From RGDT01 sp964630925 (GTDB taxonomy: Bacteria > Planctomycetota > Planctomycetia > Gemmatales > Gemmataceae): DNA of 64,000 nucleotides. The DNA lies in assembly GCA_964630925.1 (NCBI GenBank), contig CAZVZK010000002.1, positions 1 to 64,000 on the forward strand, given 5' to 3'. Positions 58,442-64,000 of this stretch are shown here, in pieces (within the stretch, counting starts at the first letter, position 1; each line of letters begins with the position of its first letter). Under the pieces are notes generated by a model. It was not told the DNA's origin. It saw only the letters and a program-made list of their open reading frames with translations, and ran no database searches. A program made the translations under genes and the position numbers.

Positions 58442-58813
58442 CCAGGGGAGGGCGAGGCTCCCGCCGAGCCGAACGACAACCAGGGAGCGAAGTGACACCG
58501 TAGCCGTTCACCCGGCATGTGGGGTTATATAGACAAAATGAGACGTGGAGGGCGGCCACGGCACGGGCGTGGGTGGCCTGACCACAGGCCCTGCAATGCA
58601 AATTCACCCAGGAATTTGCATTTCAGGGGGTGCCTGGGGGGGGTGCAATGCAATGCAATCCGCCCCACCCCGGCCATAGCAACCGTCCACTTCCGTCTCA
58701 TTCCCACACCCGCCTGGTCGGTTACGTGACACCGGCCCTTCGGCCTTCGATGAATCGGTGTCGCTACGCTCCCGTGTCATCATCGGCTCGGCAGGAGCCT
58801 CGCCCTCCCCTGG
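58442..58813. repeat. Composite 372-bp element: inverted arms enclosing repeat copy B
   Basis: The arms 58442-58500 and 58756-58813 are imperfect inverted repeats of about 58 bases built on GGGAGGGCGAGGCTCC(T/C)GCC. Between them is copy B of the 224-bp repeat (58498-58725). The arms without insert occur at 51711-51816, so one element appears to be inserted into another. The right arm encodes the last residues and stop of the GT87-like gene. The element begins 21 bases after the sulfatase stop. Confidence 0.8.
58498..58725. repeat. 228-bp dispersed repeat, copy B
   Basis: Inverted relative to copy A at 1110-1333, including the ATTGCATTGCATTGCACCCC stretch, the TGCAATGCAAATTC palindromic core and the CCGTGCCGTGGCCGCCCTCC segment. 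Differences are mostly single bases. Confidence 0.8.
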
Positions 58814-59922
58814 CGGGCGACACTCGCCCACGCGGCCCGCGCGGCCGCCGCCGCCTGCCACGCGAACGCCAGGAGCAGCGCCAGGCACGCCGGCCGGGTG
58901 CGGGCCATCCACCGCTGCGCCTCGACGCCGAACAGCGAGGTCTGCGCCGGCCCGCACAGGAGGATCAGGCCGAGCGTGAAGCCGAACGCCGTCCACGCCC
59001 CGCGCGGCCACGAGCGCAGCAGGAGCCACCCCAGCGCCGGGGCGGCCAGCAGGTACGTCGGCCCCTCGACCGACGGCCCGAACGTCACGAACCACAGGCA
59101 GGTCAGGATGAAGGCGCGGCGCTCGCGTGCCTCCTCACCCTCACGCGACGCCAGCAACAACAGCGGGATCATCCCGCCCGCGAGGGCCTGGATGGGCAGG
59201 AACTCCGCCGGCGACAGCTCCACCCCGAGCTGCCCCAGCCACTCGCGCACGCCCACCAGATGGAACCGCAGCGAATGCACCCCCTCGCGCATGTACTCCA
59301 CGATCCACAGGTAACGCTCCGCCGCCGACGCCGGCGGCAGGGCGAGGAACGGCACCGCCATCAGCGCCGCCGCCACGGCGGCGAGGCGCCAGGCCAGACG
59401 CGGGTGCAGGGCGGCGTACACCAGCCCAAGGGCCAGCGGGTAGACCTTGAACATCGGCAGCGCCAGGCACGCCGCAGCCGGCCACCATTGCCCCCGCCGC
59501 ACGAAGACGCCCCCCCACAGCAGCAGGCCGGCGATGAGGGCGTTGGCCTGCTGGTTGGCGAGGCTCGACATCCCCACGCACATGCCGCACAGCAGGAACA
59601 CGAGCCAGCATCGGCCCTCATCCGCCCCTCGGATCGATGGCAGCACACATGCCAGGAAGAACGCCCGCAGGCCCGTCAGGTACAGCGCCAGCGTCCCGAC
59701 GGCCCACAGCGTCTGCCCGACGCGGTCCGGCAGCAGCGCCAGCGGCGACATGGCCAGGGAGAAGTAGGGCAGGTATTGCTGGGCGACGAACGACAGCGGC
59801 TCGGCGGACCAGAAGTCGAGGCCGGCCTGCGAGTACTCCGGGTACACCGAATTCCGCCCCGGCGCCACGAGGGACTTCAGCGCCACGAACGAGAACAGGG
59901 CGATGATGAGCAGACGCGCCAT
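58780..59922 (-). CDS. GT87-like polytopic membrane glycosyltransferase
   Basis: A 380-aa membrane protein with about ten hydrophobic segments, resembling glycosyltransferase family 87 (DUF2029). Seen are QYLPYFSLAMSPLALLPDRV, MSSLANQQANALIAGLLLWG, LALPMFKVYPLALGLVYA and VEGPTYLLAAPALGWLLLR. Family 87 members include mannosyltransferases acting on polyprenyl-phosphate substrates; the substrate here is unknown. The last residues (GRARLLPSR) and stop codon are encoded by the right arm of the repeat at 58756-58813, so the C-terminus was probably set by its insertion. ATG at 59922 opens the first helix. Confidence 0.75.
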   Translation of the reverse strand: MARLLIIALFSFVALKSLVAPGRNSVYPEYSQAGLDFWSAEPLSFVAQQYLPYFSLAMSPLALLPDRVGQTLWAVGTLALYLTGLRAFFLACVLPSIRGADEGRCWLVFLLCGMCVGMSSLANQQANALIAGLLLWGGVFVRRGQWWPAAACLALPMFKVYPLALGLVYAALHPRLAWRLAAVAAALMAVPFLALPPASAAERYLWIVEYMREGVHSLRFHLVGVREWLGQLGVELSPAEFLPIQALAGGMIPLLLLASREGEEARERRAFILTCLWFVTFGPSVEGPTYLLAAPALGWLLLRSWPRGAWTAFGFTLGLILLCGPAQTSLFGVEAQRWMARTRPACLALLLAFAWQAAAAARAAWASVARQGRARLLPSR

Positions 59923-59962
59923 CCGTGGCTCCTTGTACCAGACTCCCCGTGAGGCTGCTACC

Positions 59963-60053
59963 GTAGAGCACGCTTCCAGCGTGCTCGCCCAACCCTCCGG
60001 GGGCCATCAGGTCTCTCGGGGGCCCTGCGGAGCACGCTGGAAGCGTGCTCTAC
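59963..60053. repeat. Inverted pair of GAGCACGCTGGAAGCGTGCTC palindromes
   Basis: GTAGAGCACGCTTCCAGCGTGCTC (59963-59986) is perfectly complementary to 60030-60053, and each unit is itself a palindrome of GAGCACGCT arms with a 3-base centre. It lies 11 bases after the stop of the ceramidase-like gene at 60065, between two minus-strand genes. A degenerate copy is at 30061-30085. Confidence 0.85.
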
Positions 60054-60064
60054 GACAGCCCCCC

Positions 60065-61312
60065 TCACTCCACCTTCAGCCGCCCGCGCAGCGCCAAGAG
60101 ATGCAGCAACGCCCGGTCCATGATCCGCTCGCCCGCGCCGAACGCCGCCGGTGAGATGTAGAACTCCGTGCCGTACCCGCCCTCGGCCAGCGCCTCGATG
60201 GTCGGGAAGTACTGCTGGTAGTCGTTGCAGTAGCCGACGAAGATCACCCTCCCCGTCCGCGCCCGCCGCTTCAGGTGCAGTGAGTGCCCCGTGAACACCT
60301 CGCCCGACACGCCCACGAACGCGATGTCGTTCAGCAGCGCCACCGAGAGCCGCGGCCTCACGGCGTCGGCGTACTCGCGCTCGTAGAACGCCACCAGCGC
60401 GGGGTAGAACGCATTGGCCAGCATCCCCTTCACCAGCGGGTTGTCGAGCGGCACCCGTGCCGCGAACTTGAACTCCTCCTCCCGCCACCCCATCTTCTCC
60501 GCGCCGATCCATTTCACCTTGAGCGACAGGGCCTCCTTCGCCACGGCGGCGCCGAACTTCTCCGGGCCGGCCTCCCCCTTCGGCGGGTTGGGCGACAGGT
60601 CGCCGGACGCCCCTTGCAGGAACAGGCACGGCGCCCTCGTCTCCTTCTCGACGGCCTCGGCCATGAAGCCGGGCCAGTCCGGCGAGAACTTCAACAGCCG
60701 CGCCGGCAGCATGGTGGGGTGGGCGGCGAAGTTGACGGCGTGGGCGATGGCCTCCCCCTTCTCCGTCTCGACACGCAGCACCAGCAGCTCGCGGTCCACC
60801 GGGGCGTCGGCCCGCCGCGCGTGCCGATTGCGGTTGAGCGTCACCTCCTTGCCCGCCACGCCCACCCGCGCCGGCACCAGCCTCCCTACCGCCTCCTTCA
60901 CCACGGCAACGACCCTGTCCTCCAGCGTCCGCACATACGGCGCCTTCGGCGTCGGCCAGGACTCGTCCTCCAGCACGGGGCCGTGGTGCGTGTGCGACGC
61001 GGCGAGCATCATGCGGCCCACGCCGAGCTTCGCCAGGGCGGCCCGGATGCGTGCCGACGAATCGCGTGTCGGCGCCCGCCCGAGGTCGAGGCTGACCAGC
61101 GCCATCCGGTCCTTCCCGACCTCCAGCACGAGGGCGCGGGCGTGGAGCCTGTCGCGGACGCCCTCGCACTTCGCGTCCTTGCGGGCGGCGTACCCCCACA
61201 TGGGGAAGCCGACGGGCGGGGTGATGTCCACCTTGGCGGCCCCCGCACGCAGGCCCTCGCCCCACGCGGCGGACGAAATGACCGCCAACACCGTCACGGC
61301 TCTCAGCAGCAT
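60065..61312 (-). CDS. Neutral/alkaline ceramidase-like protein (N-terminal domain), exported
   Basis: A 415-aa protein with a signal peptide (MLLRAVTVLAVISSAAWGEG) followed by the ceramidase N-terminal family opening AAKVDITPPVGFPMWGYAARKD. LVSLDLGRAP, MMLAASHTHHGPVLED (the histidine cluster expected to bind zinc), AVNFAAHPTM and CLFLQGASGDLSPNP are present. The C-terminal part ends GTEFYISPAAFGAGERI. The family's known activity is ceramide hydrolysis; members in planctomycetes may have other amide substrates. A second member is at 51846-53132. ATG at 61312 opens the signal peptide. Confidence 0.82.
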   Translation of the reverse strand: MLLRAVTVLAVISSAAWGEGLRAGAAKVDITPPVGFPMWGYAARKDAKCEGVRDRLHARALVLEVGKDRMALVSLDLGRAPTRDSSARIRAALAKLGVGRMMLAASHTHHGPVLEDESWPTPKAPYVRTLEDRVVAVVKEAVGRLVPARVGVAGKEVTLNRNRHARRADAPVDRELLVLRVETEKGEAIAHAVNFAAHPTMLPARLLKFSPDWPGFMAEAVEKETRAPCLFLQGASGDLSPNPPKGEAGPEKFGAAVAKEALSLKVKWIGAEKMGWREEEFKFAARVPLDNPLVKGMLANAFYPALVAFYEREYADAVRPRLSVALLNDIAFVGVSGEVFTGHSLHLKRRARTGRVIFVGYCNDYQQYFPTIEALAEGGYGTEFYISPAAFGAGERIMDRALLHLLALRGRLKVE

Positions 61313-61408
61313 GGGCCGGCCCTCGGGCGGCGGCGGTTGGCAAGGACGCCGGCGCATGGTAAAGGAAAGTCATCCCCGCGAGCAACCTCGTTCCGCAGGA
61401 GGCCTCAC

Positions 61409-61888
61409 ATGATCCGCCCGGCCCGCCCCGACGACACCCCGGCGCTGCTGGCCCTGACCGCCGGCACGGGCCTCTTCAAGCCCTACGAGGTCGAGGTGCT
61501 GGAGGAGGTGCTCGACGACTACCACGAGGGCCGCTCCGGCGCGGACCACGCCGCCGTGGTCCTCGAACGCGATGGCCGCATCGTGGGCTACGCCTACTAC
61601 GCGCCGGACGTGATGACGGACCGCTCGTGGTACCTGTACTGGATCGCGGCCGAGAAGGCCGCACAGGGCACCGGCGTCGGCACCGAGCTGATGGGCCACG
61701 TCGAGGCCGACGTGCGTGCCCGCTCGGGCCGGGTGATGTTCATCGAGGTGTCGTCGATGCCGCACTCGGAGCTGACGCGGCGCTTTTATCTGAAGCTGGG
61801 CTACGAGGTGACGGGGGTGCTGCGCGACTTCTACAGCGACGGCGACGACATGGTGGTCTTCCGCAAGCGTCTGGATCGCTCGGAGTGA
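61409..61888 (+). CDS. GNAT-family N-acetyltransferase
   Basis: A 159-aa GNAT acyltransferase: MIRPARPDDTPALLALTAGTG opening, the GxGxG-type acetyl-CoA loop in AAQGTGVGTELMGH, and the terminal RRFYLKLGYEVTGVLRDFY. An AGGAGG precedes ATG 61409 by seven bases. It resembles small-molecule or peptide N-acetyltransferases; the substrate is unknown. It is divergent from the ceramidase-like gene, and an inverted-repeat element starts 16 bases after its stop. Confidence 0.85.
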   Translation: MIRPARPDDTPALLALTAGTGLFKPYEVEVLEEVLDDYHEGRSGADHAAVVLERDGRIVGYAYYAPDVMTDRSWYLYWIAAEKAAQGTGVGTELMGHVEADVRARSGRVMFIEVSSMPHSELTRRFYLKLGYEVTGVLRDFYSDGDDMVVFRKRLDRSE

Positions 61889-61904
61889 GGAAGGAAGAAG
61901 AGCT

Positions 61905-62034
61905 GTCCACGGATCACACGGATGACACGGATAACAGCCAAGATCAGCAGCAGGCAGACAGACCGGATCGCCCCTGCTTCCGCTTCTGCTTCGGCTTCTG
62001 TTCTTGATCCGTGTGATCCGTGTGATCCGTGGAC
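61905..62034. repeat. 130-bp inverted-repeat element (CACGGAT type)
   Basis: Arms 61905-61932 and 62007-62034 are 28 bases with one mismatch, built on GTCCACGGATCACACGGAT and surrounding a 74-base centre. The element starts 16 bases after the GNAT stop. It has the same design as the element at 9496-9639: hyphenated CACGGA/CACGAA arms around a 74-80-base centre. Confidence 0.85.
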
Positions 62035-62675
62035 AACCGCTGCGCCTTCCGAGCTAGCGGTGGTGTCGCTTCTGCCGAGGACGTGAGTATTTCCTGTCAA
62101 GAGGACTTGTCCGCCGGGCTACAATGAGGGCGGGCCGGGAATGACGGACAACGGCCCTCCGAAATACCCCGGATTGACGCCGCGGACGGCAGCCGCCGGA
62201 AAGGTGGGCAAGGCGGGGCGGCCCCGAGAGGCCAGACAGGCCACGAAGGCCGGGCGGCGGGCGGGACGGGCGCAGGAGAGGGAATCGGCAGAACCTCCCC
62301 AGACTGAGGGCAATTCTTGAGCCCGGCAAGGGCCGTCGTCCGATCCTGTATGTGGCCGGGAGACCGGCCGACCCCCACCGAGAAGCCCGCCGGGACGGAC
62401 CCCGGCGGCGAAGCGACGGAACGCCCCCACGCCCAGACGTTCGGCCCCCGAAAGGGCGGCCCGTGTTACCCCCCAACGACCCGTCCCCCGTGCGCCTGAG
62501 ATCCGGGGATGCCCGAGCCGGCGAGCGCGTATGCGCCCGGCGCGGCAGGCGCCCCCTCTCCGCCCACCCCCACGAGGGCGGGAGGGGTGGCCCCCGGACG
62601 ACAGGCCCCGGCCGGCCCGGCAATGGCGTCAGCCGGCCGGGGCGGGACCATGGTTCCAGGAATGGAGTGCCTGCC
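62035..62675. other. 641-bp region upstream of the HTH-receiver gene
   Basis: I see no convincing gene here, although frames are open because of high GC. A CTACAAT at 62119-62125 could be a -10 box without a clear -35. The stretch to the ATG at 62676 is GC-rich with short inverted segments, so a long structured leader is possible. A 239-codon minus-strand frame at 62054-62773 overlaps the true gene and is probably chance. Confidence 0.5.
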
Positions 62676-63257
62676 ATGACCATCAAGAAAGTCTTCACCA
62701 CCGGACAGGTCGCCAAGATCTGCCACGTGGCCCCCCGCACCGTCAGCAAGTGGTTCGACACCGGGAAGCTCAAGGGCTACCGCATCCCCGGCAGCCAGGA
62801 CCGCCGCATCCCCCGCGAGCAGCTCGTCCGCTTCATGAAGGACAACCACATCCCCCTCGGCTCCCTCGAGGAGGAGAGCTGGCACAAGGTGCTGCTCGTC
62901 GGAACCGAGCCGCTCTTCATCGAGCGCCTCAAGGAGCTACTCCCCGAGGACGACGACTTCAAGTTCGAGGTCGCCCACTCCGGGTTCGAGGCCGGCACCA
63001 AGGCGTCGGCCTTCCACCCCGACACCATCGTCATCGACCACGCCCTCGGACGCGCCGACGCCCTCCAGATCGCCCAGGCGTTGAAACGCAACGAGGCGTA
63101 CAAGGAGACCCTCATCGTCGCCCTCGCCGGCGAGGACGAGGCCGACCCCGAGGGCCTCAACGCCTTCGGCTTCTCCGACGCCTTCAAGAAGCCGTTCGAC
63201 ATCACCCTCCTCTCGGAACGCATCAAGACCCTCGCCGAGGCCCGCCGCGAGGACTGA
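62676..63257 (+). CDS. HTH/receiver-domain regulator
   Basis: A 193-aa protein with an N-terminal helix-turn-helix of the MerR/excisionase type (FTTGQVAKICHVAPRTVSKWFDTGKLKGYRIPG, in two parts), a short linker, and a C-terminal receiver-like fold from about residue 68 (KVLLVGTEPLFIERLKELL, TIVIDHALGRADALQIAQAL, VALAGEDEADPEG). The acidic site is partly conserved. The position directly before pilM and the domain order match a gene pair I know from other planctomycetes. It may regulate the type IV pilus gene. It is the last whole gene in the window. Confidence 0.85.
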   Translation: MTIKKVFTTGQVAKICHVAPRTVSKWFDTGKLKGYRIPGSQDRRIPREQLVRFMKDNHIPLGSLEEESWHKVLLVGTEPLFIERLKELLPEDDDFKFEVAHSGFEAGTKASAFHPDTIVIDHALGRADALQIAQALKRNEAYKETLIVALAGEDEADPEGLNAFGFSDAFKKPFDITLLSERIKTLAEARRED

Positions 63258-63287
63258 TCCTCGGAAGGCTGAAGGCGGACGGATGAA

Positions 63288-63344
63288 GGATGAAAAGGGG
63301 TGGCGGGATTGGGGAGCAACCCCATTCCCGCGACCCCTTCATCC
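63288..63344 (+). terminator. Hairpin downstream of the HTH/receiver gene
   Basis: GGATGAAAAGGGGTGGCGGG and its continuation pair with CCCCATTCCCGCGACCCCTT and its continuation, around a short loop at 63315-63319. It starts 30 bases after the stop. It also contains a GGATGAA microrepeat like that upstream of recO. No T-tract follows; function as terminator is inferred by position. Confidence 0.55.
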
Positions 63345-63518
63345 GTTCGCCCAACCCTCCCCGAGATGCCTCCCGCGAGCCCGCCCCTTTTCCTCCTTCA
63401 TCCTTCCTCCTTCCTCCTTTCCTCCGTATCCTCTCTCCAACGGCCGTGGCCCCAGCGTGTTCTGCCTGTTGAGCCGGCGTGAAAACCCGCCTCCCGGCGT
63501 GGAGGGGCTTCACGCCCG
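63345..63518. other. Pyrimidine-rich intergenic spacer before pilM
   Basis: No gene. It contains a CCTTCATCCTTCCTCCTTCC-type pyrimidine tract (about 63390-63425), a complement of the GGATGAAGGA words seen at 24035-24070 and 63281. A promoter follows it. Confidence 0.5.
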
Positions 63519-63548
63519 TTGACAGGCCCGGCGCGCCGCTGGTACGCT
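63519..63548 (+). promoter_or_regulatory. Sigma70-like promoter of pilM
   Basis: TTGACA at 63519-63524 and TACGCT at 63543-63548 with 18 bases between, ending 52 bases before the ATG at 63601. The -35 is a perfect consensus. Confidence 0.65.
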
Positions 63549-63600
63549 GCACGCACGGCCCACGTCTGGCCCACCGCGTCCGCACGGGGAGAGCGAAATC

Positions 63601-64000
63601 ATGAAACAGGCACCCGGCGTCTGGGGCATCGACATCGGTCAGTGCGCCCTCAAGGCCCTCCGCCTCCAACCCGACGAGGGCGGCACACTCACCGCCACCG
63701 CCTTCGACTTCATCGAGTACCCCAAGATCCTCAGCCAGCCCGACGCCGACCCCGACCAGCTCATCCGCGAGGCCCTCACCACCTTCCTCTCCCGCAACAC
63801 CGTCCGCGGCGACACCGTCGCCATCGCCGTCCCCGGCCAGTCCGGCCTGGCACGCTTCGTCAAGCTCCCCCCCGTCGAAGAGAAGAAGATCGCCGACATC
63901 GTCAAGTTCGAGGCCAAGCAGCAGATCCCCTTCAACCTCGACGAGGTCGTCTGGGACTACCAGAAGCTCGGCTCCGGCGAGGTCATCGACGGCCTCGCCC
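63601..64000 (+). CDS. pilM: Type IV pilus assembly protein PilM (5' part)
   Basis: The first 133 codons of a PilM-like actin-fold protein; the gene runs off the window. The start MKQAPGVWGIDIGQCALKAL shows the phosphate-1 loop of the fold, followed by IREALTTFLSRNTVRGD, VAIAVPGQSGLARFVKLPPV and IVKFEAKQQIPFNLDEVVWD. PilM links the inner-membrane pilus parts PilN and PilO in the cytoplasm. GGGGAGAG precedes the ATG. In planctomycetes it is often next to an HTH-receiver gene, as here. Confidence 0.92.
   Translation, partial: MKQAPGVWGIDIGQCALKALRLQPDEGGTLTATAFDFIEYPKILSQPDADPDQLIREALTTFLSRNTVRGDTVAIAVPGQSGLARFVKLPPVEEKKIADIVKFEAKQQIPFNLDEVVWDYQKLGSGEVIDGLA

Noticed and set aside
55952..58498. 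848-codon open frame on the minus strand
   Set aside because: It lies antisense to the double sulfatase. Codon bias of GC-rich DNA explains it.
62054..62773. 239-codon minus-strand frame upstream of the HTH gene
   Set aside because: It runs into the true gene's 5' end and has an Arg/Pro/Gly composition typical of chance frames.
1..64000. tRNA, rRNA or riboswitch genes
   Set aside because: No cloverleaf, rRNA or riboswitch-like conserved segment was seen by eye; a covariance-model search would decide.

Overview
The window is GC-rich bacterial chromosome that looks like a planctomycete of the Gemmataceae. This is an inference from gene content: an FGE/SUMF1-like protein with the N-terminal TIGR02996-type repeat-companion domain known from Gemmata, a two-domain sulfatase, many HEAT-repeat and secreted low-complexity proteins, two Hanks-type Ser/Thr kinases, a redoxin/haem/copper composite protein, and an HTH-receiver protein next to pilM. 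No rRNA, tRNA, CRISPR array or transposase was seen. Almost every stretch is coding, and the long antisense frames are GC-driven shadows of real genes.

Layout. 1-13.4 kb: a membrane acyltransferase, an FGE-like/CAP pair, a Pro/Gly-rich membrane protein, an ArnT-like glycosyltransferase, a CehA/McbA metallohydrolase, two TlpA-like thioredoxins (one without its cysteines), an SDR dehydrogenase, a redoxin/cytochrome/copper protein and two tandem retropepsin-PDZ proteins. 13.4-24.0 kb: ten tightly packed minus-strand genes, recO, BamD-like, LptE-like, folP, cdaA (c-di-AMP synthase), a lipoprotein, a YbbR/CdaR protein, proA, a HEAT protein and a membrane glycosyltransferase. They join envelope assembly, folate, c-di-AMP and proline genes in one probable transcription block. 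24.1-31.3 kb: a nuclease-fold protein, ybeY, and a 2-oxoacid dehydrogenase set (E1-alpha, E1-beta, E2) with a large kinase-TM2 gene between E1-beta and E2. 31.5-39.1 kb: small proteins, DUF4058, a tail-anchored kinase, and opposite it a four-gene set of membrane-anchored coiled-coil proteins ending at mnmA. 39.1-49.8 kb: a repeat-rich spacer, a SpoIIE-type phosphatase, two HEAT proteins, ispF, cysS, hicAB, a truncated HEAT remnant and three small lipoproteins, two of them with DPAK repeats. 49.8-64 kb: an HTTM pair, two ceramidase-like proteins, a BON protein, a double-domain PurE, a double sulfatase, a GT87-like protein, a GNAT, the HTH-receiver protein and the start of pilM.

The strongest candidates for undescribed biology are the coiled-coil membrane cluster at 34.4-37.9 kb with its divergent kinase, the kinase-TM2 gene inside the 2-oxoacid dehydrogenase set, the tandem (DPAK)n lipoproteins, the two-domain PurE with a degenerate second half, and a family of inverted-repeat elements. 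These elements sit 10-30 bases after stop codons, one is nested inside another, and one supplies the stop codon of a gene. Coordinates and motifs were read by eye. Family calls come from recognised motifs, not database searches.
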